Shown here: positions 23,341 to 34,443 of the stretch, piece after piece | Numbering within the stretch: the stretch's first letter is position 1 | Layout: every line of letters begins with the position of its first letter | Assembly: GCA_963281255.1 (NCBI GenBank) | Contig: OY725490.1 | Location: 6,014,001-6,078,000, forward strand | From: Aphrocallistes beatrix | Lineage: Eukaryota; Porifera; Hexactinellida; Sceptrulophora; Aphrocallistidae | DNA: 64,000 nt | Reading direction: 5' to 3' | Program-made: the position numbers and the translations under genes | The notes under the pieces: model-generated | What the model saw: the letters and a program-made list of their open reading frames with translations, nothing else | What the model was told of the DNA's origin: nothing | The model's database searches: none

Positions 23341-24040
23341 TATTCTAAACAGTAAACACAATTGCACCAAATAATCTTGAAGTATTTTAAAGATTAAATT
23401 TCAAATTGTTCCAAATACTAATAGCAATCGATCAAATATAAAAAATAATTTTGAATTGCAGCTGAGGGTCCAAGACCCCATCGTGAGGGATTCTCACCCA
23501 TGAGTGACCTCAGAGTATAAAACCTGGCGCTGCCCCTGCTCGCAAGTAAGAGATTCTTTCGCATCGATTAAAGCCCGCAGACTTCTTCTAAGCTTTACAA
23601 CGTTGACTAATTACTCCACTAACTGTAATATTAAACTAAAAGCATAATTAATTGATTTTAATTGTTTTTCCTGTATTAAGGGTTTAAGAATGTGAAGAGG
23701 ACCATAATTTCTCCCGCCAGCCCTGGTAGAAAGCATTTAAATACATCAAAAACAAAAAAATTAGACCCGGTTCTGAAAAAATAGGATGTTCTAACAAGAG
23801 AACAGAGAGTACAATTTTCAAGTCGATCTCTACTCTGAATCAATTCTTAAAATTTGTTAGGAAATCAATTAATATCACAATAATGCAGACAAGTCAATAT
23901 CAAAATTTTATAATTCGATTTAATTAGTAGTCTGTAACAAATACTAAATGGATATAGGATACAAGCTCAGAGGACTAAGATGCTAACTAAGATTGTCAAT
24001 GAATGCAAGAGTTACAACGAATGTTTCGCATAAAATACTG
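23341..24040. other. 3' flank of NHL copy B
   Basis: Non-coding sequence shared with 46580-47286 (3' flank of copy D), including GATTCTCACCCATGAGTGACCTC-like words and the tract just before the stop codon. Nothing else recognised. Confidence 0.4.
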
Positions 24041-24568
24041 TCAAAAGATAGCAATTGCCTTAGAACCACTCTCGAAGGATAACACAATACTTCCATCTCT
24101 ACCAATATCAATGCCACATGGACTTGATAGACCAAATTCAGTAAAAGAGACTGAGTGAATGAGATCTCCTTCTGGAGATAAGATGAAGAGAGAGTTGTTA
24201 CGATAATCTGTGATGAGAAAGTTCAATTGAGAATCAAAGTTGAAATGACAAATATCATCAGAGAGGAGTGGAAGCTTTGGAATAGTCTTCAGGAGTTGAT
24301 CTGTTTTAGAGAATAGTTTAATAACACCAGTCCTCTCTACAATGTATATTGTATTATTTCTCACTCGCAAGCAATAATAATGATCTATTGCGTTATTAGC
24401 CATGATTCTTTTGAATTTAAGATTGAAATCAAACACAGAAATACGTTTATTCCGATACTCAACAACAAATAATTCTTCTTTATCGATATCGAGACCATAT
24501 GGACTATCTAACCTACCAGATTTAGATCCTTTAGAGGTGTTAGATTTTTTCAAAAGATTCAAATCATT

Positions 24569-24729
24569 TATAATGTGGATCTATAATCTATAGTTTTAAT
24601 ATCAATCAACAATGCAACCAATAATTACTACGATATATATATCATCAAATCTCAAATAATCTCCAGTAATCCTATCTACTTAATAGTTAACTTTGGTTAC
24701 TTAACAAGTTCTGAATTAACATTATTATA
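24569..24729 (-). repeat. 3' LTR of the gypsy element
   Basis: 161 bp. It is nearly identical to 29473-29636; the 3-nt difference is in a TA-rich run (ATATATATATC against ATATAGTATATATC). Confidence 0.92.
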
Positions 24730-24742
24730 TATCTCCTTCCTC
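24730..24742 (-). other. Polypurine tract
   Basis: On the minus strand GAGGAAGGAGA lies immediately inside the 3' LTR, the position of the plus-strand primer in LTR elements. Confidence 0.8.
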
Positions 24743-24766
24743 AAGATTTACGAACTCGCCCTCGAG

Positions 24767-27700
24767 TTAATCTACAACATAATCTCCTAAGTATTTAGGT
24801 AACCTCCGAACACGTTGCGAACGGCGCACAGGGCTCTTCAATGGTGTGGACAATCCTCTGTTGAGTGAGTCGTTCCATTTCCCTGGGCTACTAATAATCT
24901 GATTCGGGGATTCCATAGAAAAGCTAGTATCTTCCCCCATGCTATGAGACGAATTTCAAATTCTCTGGAACTATCGACTGAATTGTCCAGGATTTCTTCT
25001 ATGCTCCCTTCGTATTCTCTTCCTTCCAAGGTGTTTTCATAACTTCCCTCAGTTACTCTGGGTATGCTTCCCCTGCTAACTTCTGGTGTGCACCTACTTG
25101 AATCTCGTACAGGAATTCTACCTATCATCCTTTCACTTCTCTCGAATGGTTCACTGGTCAATTTGTAATTTGAATCATCTAGCTGATCATGTACTATAGC
25201 CCTGCCTAGTAATCCATCGGACCGCAAATTACGATGCTGTAAGCGATTAATGTGAACTACGCGAGTTGAGCCGTCCCTATTTTGAATTTTTGCTGATACT
25301 GGACTCTTCATCTCTATAATTTCCCATCCACCCTCCCACTTGCTATCTAGTTTCATAGATACCCCTCCATGAGGTATTGATAGCCAAACCGGATCTCCCC
25401 TTGTAAAAACAGTCAGCCTTGACAGGGAGTCGTAATATTTCTTCTGGCGTTTTTGGGCTTCGATTATGTTACCTTCTACGAATCCACGAAGTTCTGCCAA
25501 CTTTTTACGCAGAAACAATTCATATGAACTAGGATTATGCTCTGCAGGTTTTTCATAATGTATCACATTAGGGGGATCTCGCCCATACATTAGTTCAAAT
25601 GGTGTTATACCAGTTGAAGAATGTTTAGTCGTTCTGTAAGCGTAGAGCACTAATGGAAGAAATTCCTCCCACTCATGACTTTTATCCACATAGCATCTTA
25701 ACATCTGGAGAACTGTACGGTTCCCGCGCTCTACTAGAGAGTTCCCTTGTGGATGATATGCGGTGGTACGTGTTTTTTGGATTCCAAGTGTTTTACACGT
25801 TTCTTTTAGTAGCGAAGATTCAAAATTCCGGCCTTGGTCAGAATGCAGAAACTCTGGTGTTCCTAATCTGGCAAAGACCTCAACCAACAAGTTAGTAATA
25901 GTTTCCGCCTTTTGGTCCTTCATAGGAAAACATTCTATCCATTTTAAAAATGCATCTTCTGCCACCAATAGGTATCTATTCCCTTTACTGCTGAGAGGAA
26001 CTTCGAGTACATCAACCTGAAACAATTGCATCGTACGACCTATCGGTGTGTTTTGAAGTGGTGCTCTAGTAGGAAGAGGAAGCTTTGCCTTCTGACAAAC
26101 TTCGCATGATGCAACATAATTTACTACATCTGATGCCATATTAACCCAATAACCAACTAATTTCAATCGACTCAATGTTCTCTCCATTCCTTGGTGCCCA
26201 GCTTCATCGTGAACTTGACTTAGTATCTCTCTTTTCATGGTGTCTGGAATGACAGTCACAGTGCTGGTATCGGAAAATGGTTCGATCTTGTAGCTGCGAA
26301 CCAAAACACCGTTCATTAACTGTAATTGATGCTGAATTTGCTTGTACCTTTTAAACTCAGGCTGGTCCCATTCTAACCCAGAGAACCGTTTAGGTAACGG
26401 AACAATTTCAATTTCCTTCATTATTCTCGAAATGTTTTGATCTCGTAATTGTTCTGCCTGAACTCGGGACATAGATGGTATTCTAGTTAATTCAGTTACT
26501 GCCGTATGCTTCCAACTATTAATCTGGAAATTTGTTTCTCTGTTGCCGTTATCTGCTTGTATAGACTCTACAGGTTCGCCATCAATCGAAAGTATTCTTG
26601 ACAGTGCGTCTGCATTATTGTTTTCCTTGCCTCGGCGATATTTTACTATAAAATCATATTCCTGTAGAATTACTGCCCACCTCCATAGACGACCAATACT
26701 TTTTTGGTTAGCAAGCCACTCGAGTGGCTTGTGATCTGTAAGAATCTGAAACCTCCTCCCTAGCAAGTAATGTCGAAATCGTTTCAATGCTTCGACAATA
26801 GCAAGACATTCTTGCTCGACGACACTATAATTCTTTTCAGCACTTTTTAAAGAACGCGAATAATAAGCAACAGCATGTCCATTCTGCTCCAGTACTGCAC
26901 CTAAACCTAGAGAACTTGCATCGGTGCACAGTGTAAATGGGCAGGTGAAATTCGGACAAACTAAAACAGGTCCTGAAGAGAGCTTGTTTTTAAGATCCAA
27001 AAATGCACTTTCTGTGTTTTTAGTCCATTCAAAATTTACTTCTTTTCTTAATAAATCATTCAATGGATTTGAAATTGAAGCGAAATTATTTATGTATCTT
27101 CTATAATACCCTGCCAACCCCAAAAATTGTTTGAGTTCTTTTTGATTAGAAGGTCGTGGCCACTGAACAATAGACTCGATCTTAGACTGATCAGGAGACA
27201 TTCCAGAACTTGAAAACGTGTGTCCGAGGTAATTAATCTTTCTCCTCCCTATCTCACACTTCTTTCCACGAAGAGTTAATTTCTTTATTCTGAGTCTTTG
27301 AAAAACATCTTGCAATATTTTCCGATGAGAGAATGCGTCCGGCGAAAAGATTAATATATCATCAATGAAATTGTCAGTATTTCGTTCGAGTCCATGCATG
27401 ACTTGGTCCATGATGCGTTGACAGGCACTGGGCCCCCCCGTAAGTCCGAATGGGAGGACGTTAAATTCAAAGAGTCCCATACCAGGTCCCACTGAAAAAG
27501 CTGTTTTCTCACGGTCATCTTCTGATACCGGAATTTGCCAGTAACCCGAATTCAAATCCAACTTAGTAAAGTAACGCATACCATTTAATTTATCTTGCAC
27601 TTGATCGGGTAATGGTAGCGGGTAAGCATCTTTCTGTGTGATTTTATTAAGGTTTCGATAATCAATACAAAAGCGTATACCGCCATCCTTCTTTCCGACA

Positions 27701-28640
27701 ATCACTGGTGGTGAAAGGTAAGGGCTACTGGATATCCGTATAATATTTCGATCCAACATATCATTTATTTGTTTATCTACTTCTGATCTGTACGCTTGTG
27801 GAATCATTCTTGGAGGTGTTCTTACAGGAATGTTATTTGATGTATGAATTCGGAACTCCTCGACTTTAGCAATACTCGGAATTGAATTAAATAAGTCTCG
27901 AAACGTTTCCAAAATATCCGTAAATTCTTCACTACATACTGGTAATTCATATTTTGGATCATTTCCATATTTCGGAACAGCACAACGACACTCCCAATCG
28001 TCTTCCACGTCTGCACTATCTACGATGGTAGAAACAGAGAAAAACTCAGATATTCCTTCTATATGGACAGGACATAGACTGTTACTAGCTGTCTTTGGTT
28101 GTTTTTCAGCATGCAAATTACCTATAATCGGTCTCACCACCATTCGGTCCGCAAAGTTAAGATGTATTTCGTGACGAACCAAGAAATCAACCCCCAGGAT
28201 ACAGTCTGTGATTAAGGATGAAACAACGATGAATTTCTGCGTAGTTTGGAGACCACCTATATATATTTCTAATTCTGCTTCAGAGAAAAATTTCCAGATG
28301 CCATAGCCAAGGATTGCTTCGTAGGATAGGAATTTACAGACCGCATTTTCCTGAAACTATTTATTGATAGTAAACTTACAGTGGAACCGCTATCCATCAT
28401 AGTATAACAATTGATTCCCCCAATTCTAGTCACAATGTGAAGAGAATCCATATCCTTGCATAGAGCTACATAATCGTCGGAACTTGAAGTAAATTGAATT
28501 TCAGATCGATCCATGTTTAATATTTCTGGGACCTCATCTCGGCTCTTCCGATAGGCCCCTTCTCGTTTAAAGTCTGCCCTATTGCTGATTCCGTACAGTT
28601 TCGCATTATGTGCCCCAAACGACCGCAATGGTAACATCGA
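24767..28640 (-). pseudogene. pol: Gypsy pol: protease, reverse transcriptase, RNase H, integrase (frame-broken)
   Basis: The first part (about 28637-28269) contains the aspartic protease motif MMDSGSTVSLL. A one-base break in the AAATTTTT run near 28290 separates it from the main frame (28182-24838, about 1,114 codons). There the RT has KLDLNSGYWQIP (about residue 207), LPFGLTGG and FIDD (272-275, in place of the usual YxDD). RNase H follows (CTDASSLGLGAVL). The integrase has an H-H-C-C zinc finger (DEAGHQGMERTL ... CEVCQK) and catalytic D (FQVDVLEV), D (HSDQGRNF) and E (LVERGNRT). The last ~60 residues continue in another frame to a stop at 24767, ending RRSQRVRRLPKYLGDYVVD, so a third break lies near 24950. 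All catalytic residues are present. Whether the breaks are real or assembly errors cannot be decided here. Confidence 0.88.
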
Positions 28641-28689
28641 ATTTTAGGTTTTCTTCTACTGGGACATTCTTCTGCGTAATGTCCTTCAC

Positions 28690-29445
28690 CCTGGCATTCG
28701 TAACAAATTAATTTCCGCTGTTTCCCATCATAAGACCGACGACTTCCAAATCCTCGCCTTGTAGCACAAGTATAATAATCTCTCTCCTTAATTTTGACTT
28801 AAACTGTGCTGTGATCATGCTTACTGCCTCTTCAATAGCAGCATCTTTCGATATAGTACCACTACCCTCATCCCTAGCTTGAACAACCCTGTGTGCTTCT
28901 TCCTTCATCTGTACGGACGCTACCAGCTCTGGTTGACTCTCTGGAATTTCGTTGTGCATTCGAATCAATACCTGAGCTCTTTTTAAAGCATCCTGGCAAG
29001 TCTTTATATCCGGGGATATACGGATATTTTCATACACGGCTTTCGGAAGGCCTCGGATAAACTGTTCAAAAATCAATTGCTCTTTGGCCTGATCATCCAT
29101 CTCTGGAAATGCTTTATTAAGCAAACGTTTCAATTGAAAAAGATACCTCTGTGGCGTCTCATTAGGAAACATAGATCTCTGATGGAATTCACTCAGAGCA
29201 GTGAATCTCTGATCCTCCGCTTTGAAAGCATTTTGAAGTGTCTCCTTTACTATTCCATAATCTTTCCTCCCCTCAGTATTCACAGTCTTGTATACCTCGA
29301 GTGCTTCTCCTTTCAAACGAGTAGCTATCATCAGTGCTTTTTTCTCCGTCTCCCAACCATTCGCAAGGGCACAAATTTCGAAATACTCAATGAATTCGTC
29401 AACATCGCCTCCCTCAAATTTGTCTACTTGTACTGGATTCGCCAT
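28690..29445 (-). CDS. gag: Gypsy gag (capsid plus two CCHC zinc knuckles after a frame break)
   Basis: It begins at the ATG 22 bases inside the primer-binding site (MANPVQVDKFEGGDVDEF). Capsid-like sequence includes RLKGEAL, a RYLFQLKRLLNKAF helix and QFIRGLPK. The frame ends at 28708, but the expected continuation lies in another frame from about 28800: CYECQGEGHYAEEC and CYHCGRLGHIMRNC, both canonical CX2CX4HX4C knuckles. The shift at about 28795-28805 may be a one-base lesion or a programmed frameshift; the pol start overlaps the second knuckle in yet another frame. Confidence 0.85.
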
Positions 29446-29460
29446 GGCTCAGTAACCACT

Positions 29461-29471
29461 CTCTGCTACCA
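29461..29471 (-). other. Primer-binding site matching initiator tRNA-Met
   Basis: On the minus strand, just inside the 5' LTR, TGGTAGCAGAG is complementary to the 3' end of animal initiator methionine tRNA. Partial complementarity continues for a few bases (TGGTT). Confidence 0.75.
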
Positions 29472-29472
29472 A

Positions 29473-29636
29473 TATAATGTGGATCTATAATCTATAGTTT
29501 TAATATCAATCAACAATGCAACCAATAATTACTACGATATAGTATATATCATCAAATCTCAAATAATCTCCAGTAATCCTATCTACTTAATAGTTAACCT
29601 TGGTTACTTAACAAGTTCTGAATTAACATTATTATA
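29473..29636 (-). repeat. 5' LTR of the gypsy element
   Basis: 164 bp, partner of 24569-24729. Its outer end abuts the CATT duplication at 29637-29640. Confidence 0.92.
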
Positions 29637-29983
29637 CATTCAAACACCATTTAGATATGAACTGTCCAATACAATCTGAAATCTAAATAGATTGATCACA
29701 AATGACAATTTCCCATGGCCATTGTAGAATACCTCTACCAAACTCACACAAATAATCTCATTCCAAATAGAACTTTCCGCATAGAACTGAGATGTGAATG
29801 AGTTAATACGAAAAATTTGTAATTTTTTCGTGGAATGTTGATACATTCCAGTGCTGCTATGGGAACGTGTTCTGGTCAGTTGAGGTTATATCTTGAAAAC
29901 CGCGATAGCTAGACATTCAAATGTAATTTGATAGCAAATATATTACTTCCTATTAAGCAATAATACAATTTCGACGTATAAAT

Positions 29984-30605
29984 TCAATGGTTTACGAGAT
30001 ATTCGACAAATGACGAACGTGGCCAATACGATAAATTGTCTAATAACCCAAAATTTTCGCGGACTAAAATTTTCGTGACAAGTCCAATATAATATACACA
30101 GCATTTAATAGGAATAAGAATGGTCGTATCTTTAATTGGGAAAATATGCACGGAATATATAGAATCTTCTGAAAGGATAATTAAATCAGAATCTCTTGTC
30201 ATTGCTATCCGATTCAGTCGAGCAAAAGAAGGAATACACATTTCAAGCTTTATAAATGTTACTTTTATTTTCGAAATTAAACACTTTCAAAACATTCGGA
30301 GAACTATCAGCGATTACGATTCCTCCTTCTCTATCTGGACAAAATGAAGATGGATTCAGAAGATACTCTTTAAGATTGGACGCATTAAACGTATTTTTGG
30401 AAAGAGATATAGAAGTGATGTTAGGAGGGGATTGAGAGAGAAGAATCAGCTGATTCGACTGGTTTAAAAGATCTACAGGTTCTGCACACACACCATTCAA
30501 ATCAATTTCGCGATAATTTAGTGTGTACATGACGAGACGATCAAACTCGCTATTGCAGAACACAATCAGGTTTAGATGGATGGAGACTGAAGTGGTAGGA
30601 TCCAT
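29984..30605 (-). pseudogene. Fragment of a second propeller-type gene (NHL2), frameshifted
   Basis: Two abutting frames read as one protein if a single extra base near 30260 is removed. The first (30605-30243) has RLVMYTLNYREIDLNGV and SFCPDREGGIVIADSSPNVL; the second (30241-29984) has SFARLNRIAMTRDSDLIILS. The second copy (52917-53150 plus 49270-49420) lacks that extra base, which shows this one is damaged. Short blades with ...GGIVIADSS...LKVFNFENK resemble NHL blades, but the sequence differs clearly from copies A-E. No N-terminal exon was found. Confidence 0.65.
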
Positions 30606-30766
30606 TGACAGAGTTCACCGAGTTACCCTGCTCCCCGAATATGAACTGCGGTCTCCCTACCCTAACTCAATTTTATTCTTCTAGCTGTAAAATGAACATC
30701 AAAAAAACGGCAGCCGCTTCTCTCTATTTTGGATGCAAACTCAAAAATACGGATATTTAGAGGTAA
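30606..30766. other. Short spacer, nothing recognised
   Basis: Between the NHL2 fragment and the target duplication of the foldback element. Confidence 0.3.
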
Positions 30767-30774
30767 TTTGCAGC

Positions 30775-31461
30775 ATATCCTACTCTAATAATGCCTCACA
30801 GTAAAATAACCAAGGATGCGATAATAGCCGAATGGATTAATACACGATTAGCCTAAAATCGTTAACCATGTAGGATGGGCATTAATAATGTATTACCAGC
30901 ATATATAAACATGGTATCAAAGTACGTGTATCCGTTGTCAAAATTTCGATTAGTCATCATATCATTGCGCAACAGGTCATTTTAAGCACGATTTTGGCAA
31001 TTTTCTAAGCTGTTTTAAGCCTAATTCTAAATGTTATTCGAATTTTTGTGTAGAACTAAGAGTAGTACGAGTTGATTTAAAAAAATTAGAATTTTCCAAT
31101 GGAATGTTGTTACATTCCTACGAAAAATTCTAAATTTTTCAAATCAACTCGTACTAATCTTGGTTCTATACAAAAATCACACCTAAATAAGATTTAGAAA
31201 TAGGGTTAGAACAGCTTAGCAAATCGCTAAAATTGTCCTTAGAATGACCTGTTGCGGAATGATATGATGACTAATCGAAATTTTTCCAACGGATATATGT
31301 ACTTTGATACCATGTTTATATATACTGGTAATACATTTTTGATGCCTATTCTGCATGGTTAACGATTTTAGGCTAATCGTCTATTAATCCATTTGGCTAC
31401 TACTTCATCCATAGTCCATAATTTTCAGTCTACTGTGAGGCATTATTAGAGTAGGCTATGT
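30775..31461. mobile_element. Palindromic foldback element, family P, copy 1 (687 bp, TSD TTTGCAGC)
   Basis: The whole element is one imperfect palindrome, with arms of about 340 bp meeting near 31110. Outer ends are CCTACTCTAATAATGCCTC and its complement. TTTGCAGC flanks it at 30767-30774 and 31462-31469. No coding capacity. An 8-bp TSD with long palindromic arms suggests a non-autonomous cut-and-paste element; the superfamily is unclear. Confidence 0.85.
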
Positions 31462-31571
31462 TTTGCAGCTTAATGGGAGAGCATGAAGTAAAATAACTTC
31501 AAAAACCATTTATGGGTGAATTGTAACACTGTTGAAGAAATACATAAATAGATGATCATAGCCTACTGTAT

Positions 31572-32487
31572 GGGGTGCATGCATTTGTCAGAATTTTGAA
31601 GCTGTCACTTGTCAGAATTTTGAAGCTGTCACTTGTCAGAATTATCCTAGTTGTCACTTGTCAGAATGGTTTTTAGGACTGCTGTCACTTGTCAGAATGG
31701 TTTTTAGGATTGCTGTCACTTGTCAGAATGGTTTTTAGGACTGCTGTCACTTGTCAGAATTATCCTAGTTGTCACTTGTCAGAATGGTTTTTAGGACTGC
31801 TGTCACTTGTCAGAATGGTTTTTAGGATTGCTGTCACTTGTCAGAATGGTTTTTAGGACTGCTGTCACTTGTCAGAATGGTTTTTAGGACTGCTGTCACT
31901 TGTCAGAATGGTTTTTAAGGAATGGCGGATGTTTCGTCACTGATATTTCTTTGAATGAAATTAAAGAATCACTACTTTAATTCTCCCATTCATTCTACCA
32001 AATAATAAATGACAATCACCCACCCTCACGAAATAAAAAAAACACTCTCGCGTGCCACTTTATATTATTTCAAACTCAAAATGCCTACTCTCACTTTCCT
32101 ACCAATTCTATTCAACTCCATGTTTGCCAAAAAGCCATTCTGACAAGTGACAGCAGTCCTAAAAACCATTCTGACAAGTGACAGCATTCTTAAAAACCAT
32201 TCTGACAAGTGACAGCATTCTTAAAAACCATTCTGACAAATGACAGCAGTCCTAAAAACCATTCTGACAAGTGACAGCAGTCCTAAAAACCATTCTGACA
32301 AGTGACAGCATTCTTAAAAACCATTCTGACAAGTGACAGCAGTCCTAAAAACCATTCTGACAAGTGACAGCATTCTTAAAAACCATTCTGACAAGTGACA
32401 GCAGTCCTAAAAATCATTCTGACAAGTGACAACTAGGAAAATTCTGACAAGTGACAGCTTCAAAATTCTGACAAATGCAACTCCCCC
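31572..32487. mobile_element. Foldback element with inverted tandem arrays (916 bp, TSD TACTGTAT)
   Basis: The left array (about 31590-31930) repeats a ~31-bp unit, TGTCACTTGTCAGAATGG plus TTTTTAGGACTGC, eleven times with variants. The right array (about 32130-32475) is the same in inverted orientation. Termini are GGGGTGCATGCATTTGTCAG and the complement of GGGGGAGTTGCATTTGTCAG. TACTGTAT flanks both sides (31564-31571, 32488-32495), and the empty site is the right arm of the host element at 34424-34437. The ~200-bp middle encodes nothing. Confidence 0.88.
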
Positions 32488-32622
32488 TACTGTATATAAG
32501 GCCTCACAGTAACTTGCGGATTTGGACTAGGGATGCGGTGGAAGACCGTTGAACTAATACATGAGCTGCCTTAAATCATTTACAAAGCACAATATAGCTT
32601 AGGAATGTATTACCAGCATATA

Positions 32623-33918
32623 CTTAGGGCATTCAAAAAGTTCGTAACTCAGTATGGAAAAAGGGGCAATACACATTATATCATATCAAAACTTTACTAA
32701 ATGTTCAAAGCTAAGTTGACTAATTCATGAATTATCATTGAATTACTAAAAATTTGAAATTAAAATAATGAAAAAAAATTTGATATTTCGCTTAGGGACT
32801 GAGCAATGTTAGAGGTATATAACATGAGCAACCTTTTAACCACTTTTGGTCATAGAATCTGCACTAAGGTTTGAGATTATGAATAATTCATTAATTGAAT
32901 AATTCATAATTCTTCATCATCTTTCAATGAATTAGTCAACTTAGGTTCAAAGTAATCTCCCTTGTACTTAACTACGAGCTTTAACCGCTCTACCCACATA
33001 TAACATGTCTTTTATACTCTCTTCCGGGATGTTTATAAGGTACCGCTGAATGGTCCTCCCAACTCGCATCCTCTCATCAAAAGTCTTCCCTGCTAGGTGT
33101 TTTTTGAGACCATCAAATAGCCAAAAGTCACAGGGTGCTAGGTCTGGACTATAAGGAGGGTGATATAATTCGACAAGCCTCATGGACTCCAATTTGTCCT
33201 TCACCTGCTTCGATTTATGGGGTCTGGCATTATCGTGCAATAATTTTATCCCCCTGAGTCCACATCCTGGACGACGCTCTAAATAGTGTTTCTTTATAGC
33301 AGGAAGTATCACCGTTGCATAAAAGTTTCCTGTAACAGTCCTACCCTTTGGGGTGCAAATTTGACACACTGGGCCATATGCATCAAAGAATATCGTGTAC
33401 ATAACCTTGCGGCCCCAGTGGTCCGGACGGGGGATTGCAGGTGGATCTGTGCCTTTCGGGAGCCATACTCTATTCTGTTCCTTACGTAATGGCTCTGAAA
33501 ACCGTATCCAGGTTTCATCTCCTGTATAGATCTTCCAGCCCGAGGGTCATCTGCTATCGCCTCTCTCCCCTCACGAAAACGAATACTCCACTTCTTGACG
33601 GTAGATTCTGAACAAGCATCACGGCCATAAACTCAGGATAGATCATTGAAAATATTCCTCGGAGTATCTCCAAGAAGCGACCTGATTTTAATATAGGCTC
33701 TATGCTCTATATTAATTTCTGGTATTTTTGAAGCCATAAATATCACTGTGAGTCAAACAGCCAAATGTAAAACTTCTCAAGTATTTGATCAATTTAGATA
33801 AACTAAACAGTAAATAGGAGTTTAAATATGGATCTAAAATAATCACACTAGAACTGATTTTAAATAAGGCTAGCAAAGAAATGATAGGTAGGGTTATGAA
33901 CTTATTGAATGCCCTAAG
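32623..33918 (-). mobile_element. Mariner-type element (1.3 kb), inactive
   Basis: Inverted termini are CTTAGGGCATTCAAAAAGTT and CTTAGGGCATTCAATAAGTT. TA lies at the left border; the right border reads TT before TATA. It is inserted in the TATATAAA tract of family P copy 2. It contains a broken transposase on the minus strand. Confidence 0.85.
32968..33737 (-). pseudogene. Mariner transposase (internally deleted, one stop)
   Basis: It starts at 33737 (MASKIPEINIEHRAY). An in-frame TGA follows NDLS. Sequence resumes VYGRDACSESTVKKWSIRFR and DDPRAGRS, then jumps over a deletion to YTGDETWIRFSEPL. The C-terminal 144 codons are open (33402-32968), with LLHDNARPH and HPPYSPDLAPCDFWLF, which are the second and third catalytic D regions of mariner DD34D-type transposases. 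The middle of the DNA-binding region is lost. Confidence 0.88.
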
Positions 33919-34443
33919 TTTATATAAATATGGTGTCAAAGTACCCATATCTGTTGTTAAAATTTTGATTCGTCACCATATGGTTGCGCAATAGACTATA
34001 TTTGTGACAAATTTAGTGATTTTCAGAGGCCGTTTAGGGGCACTTCTAAGTGCTTTTGTTATAATTTTTTTCGCATAGAACTGAGATGTGAATGGGTTAA
34101 TACGAAAAATTTGGAATTTTTCGTATTAACTCATTCATATCTCAGTTCTATGCGAAAAAATTATAATAAAAACACTTAGAAGTGCCCTTAAACGGCCTTA
34201 GAAAATCACCAAATTTGTCACAAATATAGCCTATTGCGCAACCATATGGTGACGAATCAAAATTTTAACAACAGATATTAGTATTTTGACACCATATTTA
34301 GATATGCTGGTAATACATTCCTAAGCTATATTGTGCTTTGTAAATGATTTAAGGCAGCTCATGTATTAGTTCAACGGTCTTCCACCGCATCCCTAGTCCA
34401 AAATCCGCAAGTTACTGTGAGGCCTTATATACAGTAGGCTATG

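Larger units (their letters stand above)
18430..24568. repeat. Segmental duplication, block 1 (between NHL copies A and B)
   Basis: Blocks align in the same order and orientation with 36590-47820. They include the GACCAGTTTTGGCTG region (18480 and 36640), GTCCATATGTATGTATATAT (18661 and 36808), GGGTGCCAGAATGACTCCC (19420 and 38313), the region around 20040-20830 against 40080-40830, the hAT MITE at 21060 against 41317, the DUF4371 relic, and the 3' end of the next NHL gene. Differences are mostly clean insertions specific to one block. Confidence 0.85.
24569..29636 (-). mobile_element. Ty3/gypsy LTR retrotransposon (5.07 kb) inserted in NHL copy B
   Basis: LTRs lie at 24569-24729 and 29473-29636 and differ by one substitution and one 3-nt indel. 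The TSD is CATT (24565-24568 and 29637-29640). In element orientation the LTR begins TATAATAATGTTAATTC and ends GATCCACATTATA. The primer-binding site and polypurine tract sit exactly against the LTRs. Gene order is gag (two zinc knuckles), protease, RT, RNase H, integrase. At least three frame breaks interrupt the coding region (about 28800, 28290 and 24950). There is no envelope-like reading frame. Confidence 0.93.
24041..29800 (-). pseudogene. Coiled-coil/NHL protein, copy B, split by a gypsy retrotransposon
   Basis: The C-terminal 173 residues (last four propeller blades, from NLLKKSNTSKGSKSG to SGSKAIAIF) are intact at 24041-24562. The gene is then interrupted by the LTR element 24569-29636. 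Homology resumes at 29637 (the ATTCAAACACCATTT block) and decays through a few frameshifted residues of the blade before it. It stops near 29790, where a fragment of foldback family P begins. The coiled-coil half is gone. The intact sequence of copies A, D and E across the insertion point defines the target site. Confidence 0.88.
31558..34443. mobile_element. Palindromic foldback element, family P, copy 2, carrying two nested insertions
   Basis: Left arm: 31558-31571, 32496-32622, then 33919-34110. Right arm: 34115-34443. The palindrome centre near 34113 has arms identical over long runs (GCATAGAACTGAGATGTGAA and onward). Removing the foldback at 31572-32487 and the mariner at 32623-33918 leaves about 670 bp, the size of copy 1. 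Flanking octamers AGATGATC and AAATGATC match at 7 of 8 positions. Confidence 0.8.

Noticed and set aside
31590-32475. CRISPR-like regularly spaced repeats
   Set aside because: The spacers are not unique, the two arrays are inverted copies, and the element has transposon termini with a target duplication in a eukaryotic genome.
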